A stretch of DNA of 64,000 bases, from positions 1 through 64,000 of the forward strand of contig CAJIYW010000001.1 of assembly GCA_905181765.1 (NCBI GenBank). The letters are read 5' to 3'. Positions 46,740 through 58,659 of this stretch are shown here, piece after piece. The position numbers were made by a program, and so were the translations under genes. How positions within the stretch are numbered: the first letter of the stretch is position 1; the number at the start of each line of letters is the position of its first letter. The notes beneath the pieces are model-generated. The model saw nothing but the letters and a program-made list of their open reading frames with translations. It ran no database searches and was not told the DNA's origin. This DNA is from Flavobacteriales bacterium UBA6772. Its GTDB lineage: Bacteria > Bacteroidota > Bacteroidia > Flavobacteriales > Flavobacteriaceae.

Positions 46740-49680
46740 ATGAGAAAACATTCACTAACTTCGCTTTTTTTAATCATTTTCGTTATTATTTCATGTAATG
46801 AAAAGACAATAGTTTCTAATGCACAAAAAGCAGAAGAATCTAATTTCTTATGTAAATGCGTTTATTGGAACTGGTGGTCATGGACATACATATCCTGGAG
46901 CTACCATGCCTTTTGGAATGATGCAACTCTCTCCAGATACTCGTTTAGATGGCTGGGATGGATGTTCTGGATATCATTATTCTGACAATGAAATTTATGG
47001 GTTTTCGCATACTCATTTAAGTGGAACAGGTATTCTAGATTATGGAGATGTTTTATTAATGCCTACAAATAAACAGGTTTTTAATAATGGAGCAGATGGT
47101 AATCCTGGATATAAATCTACCTTTTCTCATGAGAATGAAACTGCAGAACCTGGGTTTTATAAAGTGCACTTAGAAGACACAAATATTGATGTAGAATTAA
47201 CCGTTTCTAAAAGAAGTGGTGTCCATAAATACCAATTTCCATCCGTAGAAAATCAATTTGTGATTTTAGATTTATTACATAGAGATGAAGTTTTAGATGC
47301 TAAAATTGAAAGAATCTCTGATACTGAACTTTCAGGATTTCGTTTTTCTAAATCTTGGGCAGATGACCAACGTTTATATTTTACATTAAAAACATCTCAT
47401 CCTTTTAATGATGTTTTACAATCTCCCCCTAAACAAGGAATGCCAGGAGCTCAAAAAATAGCCTTAAATTTTATCAATCCAAATAACGAACCTATATTTA
47501 TTAAAATAGGGATTTCTGCAGTTGATATTGAAGGAGCAAAGAAAAATTTACAAGCTGAAATAGGAAATCAAACTTTTGAGCAAGTCAAAAAAACAGCACA
47601 AGATTTTTGGGAGAAACAATTAGAGAAAATTGTTTTAGAGGACACAAACGAAGACAATAAGACTAATTTTTACACTTCTTTATACCATGTTTCTATCGCA
47701 CCAAATTTGTATCAAGATGTAGATGGTAGATACAGAGGAATGGATTTAAAAATTCATGAAACTAAAGATTTCGATTATTATACAGTATTTTCATTATGGG
47801 ATACGTATAGAGCAGCGCATCCTTTATACACAATTATTGAACAAGATAGAACCAACGATTTCATCAATACTTTTTTAGCAAAATATGATGAAGGTGGAAT
47901 TATGCCAATTTGGGATTTAGCAGGGAATTACACACATTGCATGATAGGGTATCACGCAGTGCCAGTAATTGCAGATGCGTATCTAAAAGGGATTAAAAAT
48001 TATGACGTAGAAAAAGCTTTTACGGCGATGAAGCATTCTGCCACTCGTGACAAATTAGGATTGGATTCGTATAAAAACCTCGGTTTTATTCCTGTTGAAA
48101 AAGAATCTGAATCTGTTTCTAAAACCTTAGAATATGCATATGATGATTGGTCAATTGCGCAAATGGCAAAATCATTAGGAAAAGAAAATGATTATAAAAC
48201 TTACTCAGAAAGAGCGCAATATTATAAGAATATTTTTGATCCTAGTACGCAATTTATGCGAGGACGTTTTAGAAATACCTGGTTTGCACCTTTTGATCCT
48301 TATGAAGTGAATTTTAACTATACAGAAGCAAATTCTTGGCAATACAGTTTTTATGTGCCGCAAGATATTTCTGGGTTTACAAAGTTATTGGGAGGAAAGC
48401 AGCAATTAGAGAATCAATTAGATAAATTATTTGCTGCAGAAGACAAAACTTCTGGAAGCCATCAAGTGGATATTACGGGTTTAATTGGCCAATATGCGCA
48501 TGGAAATGAGCCGAGTCATCACATGGCATATTTGTATAATTTTGTAAATAAACCTTTTAAAACTCAAGAAAAAACACGTCAGATCTTAACTGAATTGTAT
48601 ACAAATTCTCCTGATGGAATTTCAGGAAATGAAGATTGTGGGCAAATGAGTGCTTGGTATATTTTTTCTTCTTTAGGATTTTATCCTGTGACACCAGGAA
48701 GCAATCAATATATAATTGGGAGTCCGTTATTTGATAAAGCAACGATTAATTTAGAAAATGGAAAATCGTTTACTGTGGAAGCAATTGATAATTCATCAGA
48801 AAATAAATACATTAAATCTGCAATACTGAATGGTGAAAATTACGAGTTTTCGTTTATCAATCATAAAGATATTATAAATGGAGGGAGCTTGGTTTTTGAA
48901 ATGACAGATAAGCAAACAAATTGGGGGACAGCGGATAAAAATATTCCTAAGACTTCCATTGATGAGCACTTAATTGTTGCTGCTCCATTTATCGCAAAAG
49001 GAAAGATCGCATTTAAAGAAAGTACAGAAATCACATTAGGAAACGCAGATAAAGAAGCAACTATTTTTTATACTTTAAATGATGAATTTCAGCTATATAA
49101 TGAACCTTTCAAAATTTCAGAAAAAGGAATCTTAAAAGTATATGCTGAAAAGGAAGGTTTAAAAAGTAAAACTATCACAACCGATTTTTATAAGATTAAC
49201 CCGGATATCAAAATTAATTTAAAAAGTGAATATGCAAATCAATACAATGCAGGTGGAGATGATGCTTTAATTGATGGAATTGTTGGAGCTGAAGATTTTA
49301 GAACAGGAACTTGGCAAGGCTATTTTGATACAGATTTAGTTGCGGTAGTAGATTTAGGAAAGGTTGATAATAAAGAAGGAAAAATCACTGTTAATTTTTT
49401 AGAGGATCAACGTTCTTGGATATTCCTTCCTATTGAAGTGGATTGTTTGATTTCTTCTGATGGAAAGAGCTTTAGATCTTTGGGGAAATATAATGATCTA
49501 AATACAAAAGAAAAAGAAGATGTTTCTGTTCAAAATTATGTTTTTAAATATCCACCAAGGTTTAAAGTTAGATACATTAAAGTTATCGCAAAGAAATTAG
49601 GTATACTCCCAAAATGGCATTTAGGTTACAAACATGATGGTAGAAGTTGGTTGTTTGTTGATGAAATTCAAATAAAATAA
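46740..49680 (+). CDS. GH92 family alpha-mannosidase (frameshift close to the N-terminus)
   Basis: About 980 residues. N-terminal lipoprotein signal (LIIFVIISC) at 46740 continues in the main frame after one shift near 46840; the main frame 46819-49680 is unbroken. GH92 marks: YVNAFIGTGGHGHTYPGATM, PFGMMQLSPDTR, GFSHTHLSGTG, FSLWDTYRAAHPLYT, IMPIWDLAGNYTHCMIGYHA, and GNEDCGQMSAWYIFSSLGFY. These are calcium-dependent exo-alpha-mannosidases acting on N-glycans. The C-terminal 220 residues add a chitobiase-like linker (ATIFYTLNDEFQLYNEPFKI) and a discoidin-like module also found at the end of the neighbouring GH20. Divergent from GH20. Confidence 0.93.
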
Positions 49681-49743
49681 ACGCACTTTTGTATATATAG
49701 AACAGTTAAACATGAGTCATTAACGGAAAAGAAATCTAAATAA

Positions 49744-49866
49744 AATTCAAATGTTTCTAAATTAACAATTAATGGAAATGTGATTGATAGAAATTATATA
49801 TTGCATAAAGAAATTATCATTGGAGGAAAGTGTTTGCTTACAATGTCTAATCAACCCAAAGAATAA
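49744..49866 (+). pseudogene. C-terminal scrap of a second GH92 gene
   Basis: In-frame codons read NSNVSKLTINGNVIDRNYIL, then HKEIIIGGKCLLTMSNQPKE and stop TAA 49864-49866. This is the GH92 C-terminal segment; the intact neighbour has the equivalent YIKSAILNGENYEFSFINHK and DIINGGSLVFEMTDKQ. The frame is closed by TAA just upstream (49741). Only about 40 codons remain, 60 bases after the intact GH92 and 6 bases before the asparaginase start. Confidence 0.75.
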
Positions 49867-49871
49867 GAAAT

Positions 49872-50873
49872 ATGAAAAGAAGAAACTTCATTAAAAAAGC
49901 ATCCGTTACAGGTTTAGGTTTGGTTGCTGTTTCATCGGCCTTTGCGAGTTGTGATGAAACATCAGAAAAAAAAGAAGCATCCGTAGCAATGTCAAAACCC
50001 ATCAGACCATTAGTAATTGCAACTTGGGATACGCCTTTGGCAGTTGAAACAGCTTCAAAAATATTGCAAAATGGAGGTTCGGCATTAGATGCGGTAGAAC
50101 AAGGTTGTAGAATTGAAGAAGCAAACGAAAAAGGACAATCTGTGGGTAAAGGAGGTTTGCCCGATAGAGATGGAGACGTAACTTTAGATGCCTGTATCAT
50201 GAATGATAAAGGTGATTACGGAGCAGTTTTAGGGGTTAAAAACATTGTGCACGTAATTTCTGTAGCAAGAAAAGTAATGGAAGACACGCCTCATGTAATG
50301 TTAGTGGCAGAGGGAGCAGAACAATTCGCAGTATCAAAAGGTTTTAAAAGAGAAAATTTACTAACAGAAGCTTCAAAAAAAGCTTGGGAAGCATGGAAAG
50401 TAAAAGCAGAATACAAACCTATTATCAATATAGAAAATCACGACACGATTGGTATGTTGGCGATTGATAATAATGGAAATATTTCTGGTGCTTGCACTAC
50501 AAGTGGGTTGGCTTATAAAATGCCAGGTAGAGTTGGAGATTCTCCTATAATTGGTGGAGGTTTATTTATAGACAATGAAGTTGGTGGTGCATCCGCTACT
50601 GGTTTAGGAGAAGAGGTTTTAAAAACTGTAGGTAGTTTTTTAATCGTAGAATTAATGCGACAAGGTAAATCTCCGCAAGAAGCCTGTGAAATAGCAATTG
50701 GTAGAATTGTAAACAAACCAGGTAAAGATTTTAAAAACTTCCAAGTAGGTTATATTGCCTTGAATAAACAAGGAGATACTGGAGCATATTCAATTCATGA
50801 ATGGTTTAGTTATACTCTATTTCAAGATGGGGAGAATAAGAATATTAAATCAGATTATTTTAACAAAATATAA
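49872..50873 (+). CDS. N4-(beta-N-acetylglucosaminyl)-L-asparaginase (glycosylasparaginase)
   Basis: 333 residues. Ntn-hydrolase that cleaves the GlcNAc-Asn bond, the last step in N-glycoprotein breakdown. Twin-arginine-like leader MKRRNFIKKASVTG with a following Cys (FASC), indicating export and possibly lipidation. ATWDTPLAVETASKILQNGG, DAVEQGCRIEEANEKGQSVG, KGGLPDRDG, and the autoprocessing site HDTIGM (Thr about residue 192, becoming the N-terminal nucleophile), then GRVGDSPIIGGGLFID. Intact. Co-located with GH92 and GH20. Confidence 0.93.
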   Translation: MKRRNFIKKASVTGLGLVAVSSAFASCDETSEKKEASVAMSKPIRPLVIATWDTPLAVETASKILQNGGSALDAVEQGCRIEEANEKGQSVGKGGLPDRDGDVTLDACIMNDKGDYGAVLGVKNIVHVISVARKVMEDTPHVMLVAEGAEQFAVSKGFKRENLLTEASKKAWEAWKVKAEYKPIINIENHDTIGMLAIDNNGNISGACTTSGLAYKMPGRVGDSPIIGGGLFIDNEVGGASATGLGEEVLKTVGSFLIVELMRQGKSPQEACEIAIGRIVNKPGKDFKNFQVGYIALNKQGDTGAYSIHEWFSYTLFQDGENKNIKSDYFNKI

Positions 50874-51127
50874 TTTTGATAAGGTTTTTAGTTAATAAAT
50901 TCTTTCATAAATGATCTCGCATTTTAATGCATTAATTACTTTCTTTTTTCTTTATTAAATTTTCAATATTTCTTTACAAATTATTGAAATATCTTACGTT
51001 TTATTTTTTTTAATGATTATTTAAATCTAATTTTAGACTTTAAAAACTATACATTAAGTGATGTTTTTAATATAAAATATTGATTATAAGAATTTTATTA
51101 AGTAAATACACCAAACAAAGTTATACA

Positions 51128-53936
51128 ATGAAAAAACACTTACATACAATAAATATATTATTTGTGCTTTTCATTACAGCGTTAAATTGCTACGCTCAAG
51201 AGGTACCGCCAGTGAGCGTTTTTAATACTGAAGACTACGGAGGTGGTAACCAAAATTGGTCTATTTCTCAGGCAACCAATAAATATATTTATATAGCAAA
51301 TAATAAGGGTTTATTGGAGTATAACGGAGGAAAATGGTCTTTGTATCCGACACCAAACGGAACGATTATGAGATCTGTAAAGTGTATAAAAAATCAAATT
51401 TTTACAGGTTTTTTTAGAGATTTTGGTTTTTGGGAAAAAGACGAATATGGTTTCTTAGAATTTACCTCTATTGTTGCGCAAAAAGGAATAAAAATGTTCG
51501 AAGATGAACAGATCTGGGAAATTATCGAATTAGATGGTTGGGTTTTATTTAAGTCGTTACAAAGAATTCACTTATATAATTTAAAAAATAAAACTTTAAA
51601 AACCTTTGAGGGTACTGGAGTATTAACTAAAATTTCAAAGGCAAATGGTGTTGTTTATTTTCAAGATTTAGAAAAAGGATTGTTTAAAATAGAGAATGGT
51701 AAACCTTTATTAGTCTCTGAAGATCCAATTTTAAAAAGGTTTACTTTAAAAGAAATTTTTTATAAAAATGAAAAAATATTTTTATTAACAGATCAAAGAG
51801 GTTTTTATTTTTTAGAGAATAATAAACTGAAAAAATGGGAAATACCTGCGAACGCATATTTAAAAAATAAAACAATATATAGTGCAGAATTTCTTAGTGA
51901 TGGCACTATGGCTTTAGGTACCATTTCTAATGGTGTTGCTTACATAACAGATTCTGGTGAGTTAAGTTCGCAATTAAATCAAAATTTAGGACTAAGTAAT
52001 AATACAATACTTTCTGTTTTCGAAGACTTTGATAAAAATATTTGGCTTGGTTTAGATAACGGAATTAACCTTGTAAATTATACGTCACCTTTAAAGATAT
52101 TTATAAATCAAAAAGATTTTTTAGGTACTATCTATACTTCTGTCATTTATGATGGTTTCCTTTATTTGGGAACAAATCAAGGTTTGTTTTATAAAAAACA
52201 AAATTCTAAGCAACCATTTACACTGATTAAAAAGACGCAAGGGCAAGTTTGGAGCTTGAAAGTGATTGATGATACATTGTTTTGTGGACATGAGTGCCGG
52301 AACTTTTATAATAAAGAATAGAAAGGCAGCGTTAATTTTTAATGGACAAGGAACTTGGGATTTTGTGAGTGTGAATGCTAATTTAATTATTCAAGGAAAT
52401 TACGATGGTTTGTATGTTTTAGAAAAAGAAAAAAATAGATGGCGTTTGCGAAACAAAATTAAAGGTTTTAAGAATTCTGCTAGGTTTTTTATTGTTTTAG
52501 ATAATAAAGAAATTTTTGTAAATCATGAATATAAAGGAGTTTATAAACTGAAGATTGATGATTACTTTAGGAACGTTTTAAAAACTGAAAAAGACACTTC
52601 AGTGCAGAAAGGTATTCATTCAAGTATATTAAAACATAAAAATGATGTTTTTTATGCTTCTAAAAAAGGTGTTTTTAAATACGACTTTGATGAAAGTTTT
52701 TTCAAATTAGATACTGTTTATAGTTCCTTAATTCCCGAAGATGTATTTGTTTCTGGAAAATTAATTTTAGACGAATATGCTAATAAGTTGTGGTCTTTTA
52801 CGAGTAAAGGACTAAGGTTTTTAAACCCAGGTAAGCTGAGTGACAAAGCAACTTTAGAAATGATTCCTATTAAAAAATCTTTATTTAAAGGACCTTCCGG
52901 TTTTGAAAATATTATTCATTTAGAAAATAAAAAATACCTAATAGGCACTATTAATGGATACTTAATAGTTGATTTAAATAAAATTGTCGCTCCTGATAAT
53001 TTAGAAATTAGCATTACTCAAATACTTAATAATGAGTTAAATAAACCATCTAAAAATATTCATTTAAATAGAAATACAACTTTTAAGCATACAGAAAATA
53101 GTTTAGAGTTTTATTACAGTGTTCCTAATTTTGATAATACATCAAATATTATGTACCAATATAAGCTTGAAGGATATAATAAAAACTGGAGCGACTACAG
53201 TGATTCCAATTCTATTTTATTTGAAAATTTACCTTTTGGAATGTATACCTTTAAAGTAAGAGCTTTAGTGGCTGGTAGTTTAACTAATAATATTTCTGAG
53301 TTTGAATTTAATATTGAAAAGCCTTGGTTTTTGTCAAATATTGCAGTTATTGTTTATATTTTAATCTTTTTTTGTTTAATATATACATGGTATATGCTGT
53401 CTAAAAGCTATTATAGTAGAAAACAAAAGGCGTTTTTATTTCGGGCTCAAAAAGAATTAGAATTAAAGGAGTTAGAGAGTTCTCAGAAAATTATAAAACT
53501 AAATAATGAAAAATTAAGAAACGATATTGAAAGCAAAAACAGGGAATTAGCAACTTCTACCATGAGTATTATTAAGAAGAATGAGTTTTTGAATTCTATA
53601 AAAAATGAACTTATAGATGGCAGTGAAAAGAATGTTTCTAAGGTTGTGAAAATTATAGATAAAAACTTAAACAATACAGACGATTGGAAAATGTTTCAAG
53701 AAGCATTTAATAACGCAGACAAAAAATTCTTAGATAAAGTAAAGGAAAAACACCCAGATTTAACACCCAATGATCTTAGACTTTGCGCATATTTAAGATT
53801 AAACTTATCTTCAAAAGAAATTGCACCACTTTTAAATATTTCTCCTAGAAGTGTAGAAGTGAAAAGATATCGATTAAGAAAAAAGATGGATTTAGAGCAC
53901 AATGCGAACTTGACAAATTATATTTTAGAAATATAA
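51128..53936 (+). CDS. Membrane-bound beta-propeller sensor with LuxR-type HTH (one frameshift)
   Basis: About 935 residues. Signal peptide (NILFVLFITALNCYAQE), a long beta-propeller of ligand-sensor repeats (SVFEDFDKNIWLGLDNGINL), a Y_Y_Y immunoglobulin-like domain (MYQYKLEGYNKNWSDYSDSN), one transmembrane helix (AVIVYILIFFCLIYTWYML), a coiled coil, and a C-terminal HTH with LRLCAYLRLNLSSKEIAPLL and NISPRSVEVKRYRLRKKM. There is no histidine kinase domain, so it would bind DNA while anchored in the inner membrane. One shift near 52290 joins the frames. The open frame extends up to 51080, but ATG 51128 gives the proper signal peptide. Probably the glycan sensor for the following PUL. Confidence 0.85.
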
Positions 53937-53951
53937 TACTACATCAAAAGC

Positions 53952-53971
53952 GATATGTATCTATACATATC
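53952..53971. promoter_or_regulatory. Palindrome, candidate operator
   Basis: GATATGTATCTATACATATC: two perfect 9-base half sites (GATATGTAT / ATACATATC) around CT. It starts 16 bases after the regulator stop and about 170 bases before susC. The 2-base centre makes it a poor hairpin and a better dimer-binding site. No second copy was noticed. Confidence 0.35.
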
Positions 53972-54139
53972 CACAACATTAAAAAAGAACTCTTTTTATT
54001 TTATTTTAAACTCAATAAACTGATGTTTCAATCGTTTTTTAAAAAAAAAATCTAATGTATGTTTTTTGTTGCGGTCTTTTCTGTTGATTAATCATTATTT
54101 CATATTAAATTTATAAAAAAATAAACAAACTCTTTATTC

Positions 54140-57100
54140 ATGGTAAAACAAATCACATTATTATTCTTTTTACTCATAGGTTTTAGTGCAAGTGCGCAGA
54201 ACATCAATATCAAAGGTATTGTTAAAGATGCTGTTTCTGGGGAGGTACTTCCTGGAGTAAGTATTCTTATAAAAGGAACTGTTAAAGGAACAGAAACAGA
54301 TTTTGATGGTGTCTATGCATTGTCAAATTTAGAAAAGGGCGCAACTCTGGTTTTTAGATATCTTGGTTACAAACAACAAGAAGTAATTGCAATTAATGGT
54401 ACCTTAGATGTATCTTTAGAGTTTTCTGCAGAATCCTTAGATGAAATTATTGTAGTGGTTACGGTAGTCAGAAGCGTAAAGATGTTACAGGTTCTGTGTC
54501 CATTGTAGGGGCAGAAACTTTAGAGGCCTTAAAACCGATAGACGCAACTACTGCTTTACAAGGAACTACTGCAGGTGTTGCTGTAAATTTATCATCTGGT
54601 GCTCCAGGTGCGAAAGCAAATATTTTAATACGTGGTGTAAGTTCAAACACTAACAATCAGCCCTTAACCATTGTAGATGGTTATGAGGGGGATTTAAATA
54701 GTATCAACCCGAATGATATTGAATCTATTACGGTTTTAAAAGATGCACAAGCTGCAATTTATGGTATTAAAGGAGCAAATGGTGTAATCTTAGTAACCAC
54801 TAAAATTGGTAAAAAGAACAAAGCACCAACTGTAAAGTATGATACGTATTCTGCTATTCAACAAACTACTCGAAAGTTAGACTATTTAAATGCAACAGAA
54901 TATGCCTTGGTTTTAAATGAAGCTTATGGTGCTAGTGGACAGACATTACCTTTTACAAATGTTTCTCAATTAGGTATAGGTTCAGATTTTCAAGAAGAAT
55001 TGTTTAATGACGCTTTCTTAATGAACCATAACATTAGCTTTTCTGGTGGTGGAGAGAACTCTAGATACTTTATAAGTGCATCGAGAACACAGCAAGATGG
55101 TATTATAGCAAAAGAAACTTCAAATTTTATTAGAAATAATATTAAATTGAACTTAGGAGTTGATATCTCTGATAAATTAAATTTCTCATTAATAGCCAAT
55201 TACTTTACAACTGCTTCAGAAGGTTTTTCAGGATCTGTTTTATTTAATGGTTTAAATTATGCGCCAACATTTGGTTTAGATGAAGATGATGACGAATAAC
55301 TTTTTAGGGATAGAGCTTATCAATCCTTTGAATCAATTAAAAAACACGTACAACGAAAATAACGGAAGCGGTTTAGAAGGAAACTTTAAATTAGTGTACA
55401 AGCCTATTGAAGGTTTGTCAATAACATCTACGACTTGGTTATAAAATATATAATGAAAAAGGAACGAACTTTTACTCCGATACAAAATTACGGAATTAGT
55501 AAAGTTTATAATATTCCACAAAGTTCTGTGTACCAATTTAAAGCAACTTCTACAAGAGTAGTTTTTGAGACGTTTGCAAACTATAGTAAAACATTTGCAG
55601 AAGACCATAATACTACCTTTACATTAGGTACCAGTGTACAAAACGATTTGTTTGACGGTATTTATGCATCTGGTATAAATGTGCCAAATAATTCGTATGA
55701 TTTTGCTCAATTAAATTTAACAGATCCTCAAAACGAACAGAGAAGTTTAAATTCTGGTTTTGCGGATAAAAGATTAACTTCTTTTTTCGGTAGAATTCAA
55801 TATGATTATCAGGGAAAATACTTGTTTTCTGGTTTGATAAGGAGAGACGGTTCTTCAGCTTTTATTAAAGAATTTAGATTTGATCAGTTTTGGGCATGTG
55901 ACTACAGGTTGGAAAATTTCAGAAGAAAACTTCTTAAAGGATAATGAAACCATTAGCTTTTTAAAATTAAGAGCAAGTTACGGTACTTTAGGAAATGAGG
56001 TAGGAAATAACCTATATAGATCTTTGTTAAGCGGAGAGGGTACCTACGTATTTGATGGTGCCTTAGTAGATGGAACTGCACAAGGTGGATTGCCAAATCC
56101 TTTAGCGCAATGGGAAACTGCAGAAAAATTAGACATTGGTTTAGATATTAATTTATTTGATGATAAAGTTACTATTGTAGCTGATTATTTTGAAGAAAGT
56201 AGAAAAGATTTATCTAATTGCTAATTTCCCTGTTTCAGGTATTTTAGGAACAAGTGCTCCCGGTGGTGGAAGACCAACTGTTAATGCTGGTACTTCTATA
56301 AATACAGGTGGAGAATTAGCGATTAGTTATGCTGCTTAAAACAGAAGATGCATCTTGAATTTTGCATACAACGTAACCTATGTTAAAAACGAGAGTTACA
56401 GAGGTAACTGGTGGTGCTTTTATTGAAGGTGGTGGTTTTGCTATTGGAAATTTACCTCCTTCTAGAATGGAAGTGGGACAACCAATAGGATATTTTTATG
56501 GATTGCAAACAGATGGTCTTTTTCAAAATCAAGCAGCAATAGATGCACATCCTTCACAAGCAGGTTTAGGTGCTAGCGTAACTTCTCCAGGAGATATTAG
56601 ATATAAAGATGTTAATGGAGATGGTGTTATCGATATTAACGATAGAACAAATATTGGGAAACCACAAGCAGATTTTTATATGGGATTCAATTTTTCAGGA
56701 ACTTATAAAAATTGGGATTTCAGCGCCTACTTATATTCAGAGTTAGGAAAAGAAATTGTTAGAAATTATGAACGTTTTTTACCAAATGTAAATAAACCAT
56801 CTTATTATTTAGGCAGATGGACAGGTGAAGGAACTAGTAATTCAATACCAAGATTAACCAATGATGCAACGAATAATAAGTTGTTTTCAGACTTTTTTGT
56901 CGAAGATGGTTCTTTCTTGAGATTGCAAAACGTTCAAATAGGATACAATATTAATGCAGATACTCTTAGAAAATAGGGTTTCTAAATTAAGAGTATACTC
57001 AAGTCGTAATAACCTATTCACACTAACAGATTACTCTGGTTATGATCCAACCGTAAATGGTGGAGCAATTGGTGCAGGAATAGATTATGGAACATATCCA

Positions 57101-57142
57101 TCTGCAAGACAATTTATTTTAGGATTAAACGTAGAATTTTAA
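54140..57142 (+). pseudogene. SusC/RagA family TonB-dependent outer membrane transporter (at least six frameshifts)
   Basis: About 1000 codons. Signal peptide, then the carboxypeptidase-like domain NIKGIVKDAVSGEVLPGVSI, LIKGTVKGTETDFDGVYAL. At about 54455 the conserved VVGYG of the TonB box is broken because GGG reads GG; restoring one G gives VVGYGSQKRKDVTGSVSIVG and enters the frame 54496-55299 with the plug (NILIRGVSSNTNNQPLTIVD, ITVLKDAQAAIYGIKGANGV). Later pieces at 55300-57142 cover the barrel and end in the usual LGLNVEF. It imports oligosaccharides with SusD. The remaining shifts lie near 55295, 55430, 55900, 56220, 56340 and 56960. Confidence 0.88.
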
Positions 57143-57153
57143 AAAAGCAAGTA

Positions 57154-58640
57154 ATGAAAAATATAAACAAAAAAATATCGATTAGCATTATCATCATTGC
57201 AAGTTTATTTATAGTAAACGGTTGTTCAGATGATTATTTAGAAAACACAAAGGTGTATGCAGAAGATTCTGAATCTTTTTTTAATTCAGAGGCAGATTAT
57301 TACAATGCATTAGTTGCAGCATATGATCCTTTACAATCTACATTTATAAATGTGTTAATGGGAGAAATAGCTTCTAATAATACATTATGTGGTGGAGAGA
57401 GTGCTACGGATGTTCAAGGATATCAGCAAGTAGATGATATGATTCATACACCTGTAAATGCTCAATTACAAAACTTATGGAGTTGGATGTATGGTGGTGT
57501 TAATAGAGCAGCTTACATAATTGAATTTCAAGATAAGACAGATTTTACGGGTAAAGAGGTTATTATTGGTGAAGCAAGTTTTTTAAGAGCATATTATAAT
57601 TTTGAATTGGTAAAATGGTTTGGAGCAATTCCTATTAAACCAGAAGGACGTTTTGTTGTTGGAGATGAGCAGACAATTCCAAGAGCACCAGTGGCTGAAG
57701 TTTATGCTTTAATAGAAGCAGATTTACAGGTTGCAGTATCAAATTTAGCATACACAGCTCCCAAGTAGGTAGGGTTACCAAAGGTGCTGCAGAAGCATTG
57801 TTAGGTAAAGTGTACTTATATCAAGATAAATTTGCAGAAGCAGCAGTTGTTTTAGAAAGCGTAATTAATAACGGTTCTTATAGTTTAGAGTCTGATTATA
57901 ATAAAATCTTTGAGTCTCAGGGCGAAAATGGAGTAGGTTCTGTTTTTGAAGTACAATACACAGATGTTGAAGGAGCTGGTTTTGGCTGTTTACAATGTAG
58001 TGAAGGTAACGTTGCAGTAGGTTTTCAGGGAGTAAGAGGTTATGATGGAGATTTGTTTACATCAGGTTTCAGTTTTAATGTGCCAACGCAAGAAGTTGTA
58101 GATGAATTTGAAGCAGGAGACAACAGAAAGGATGTAGCTATTTTAGATATAGAGGCATGGGCAACTGCTACAGGAGCAAGTTATACAACTGGTTACGAAC
58201 ACACAGGATTTTTTAATAGAAAATATATTCCTAGAAAAAGAAGTGCAACCTCAGCAGGAGATTTAAACCTTACGAATCCGAATAACTATAGAGCAATTCG
58301 TTTTGCAGATGTTTTACTAATGGCTGCAGAGGCTAATAATAGAAAAGCAACAGGAAATGATACGAAAGCGCAATTGTATTTAAATACAGTTAGGGCAAGA
58401 GCATTTGGTAATAGTAATAATGATATTACAAGCAGTGGATCTAATTTAACTGCTGCCATCTATAAAGAACGTAGAGTTGAATTAGTTGGAGAAGGTCATC
58501 ATTTTTTCGACCTTGTAAGAACTGGCAGAGGTGCTCAAATTTCTGGTTTTACAGCTAATAAGAATGAACTTTTTCCAATCCCTTTAGAGGAAATACAATT
58601 CAGTCAAGGAAATTGGACTCAGAATCAAGGATATAATTAA
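57154..58640 (+). CDS. SusD/RagB family glycan-binding lipoprotein (single frameshift)
   Basis: About 495 residues. Lipobox VNGC (Cys about 24), followed by SDDYLENTKVYAEDSESFFN. SusD helices include LWSWMYGGVNRAAYIIEF, EVIIGEASFLRAYYNFELVK, WFGAIPI, the GAAEALLGKVYLYQDKFAEA repeat, and the C-terminal ERRVELVGEGHHFFDLVRTG, LFPIPLEEI. A shift near 57750 (one base short before CCCAAG) joins TAYTAP to SQVGRVTKG. It sits 12 bases after susC and caps that transporter. Confidence 0.92.
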
Positions 58641-58659
58641 ACATATTAATATTAGAAAT

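Noticed and set aside
49847-50200. 117-codon minus-strand frame
   Set aside because: Antisense shadow of the glycosylasparaginase gene, which has all family motifs.
54440-54500. Programmed ribosomal frameshift in susC
   Set aside because: The break falls in the invariant VVGYG motif, has no slippery heptamer or obvious pseudoknot, and is repaired by one G. Five more breaks follow in the same gene.
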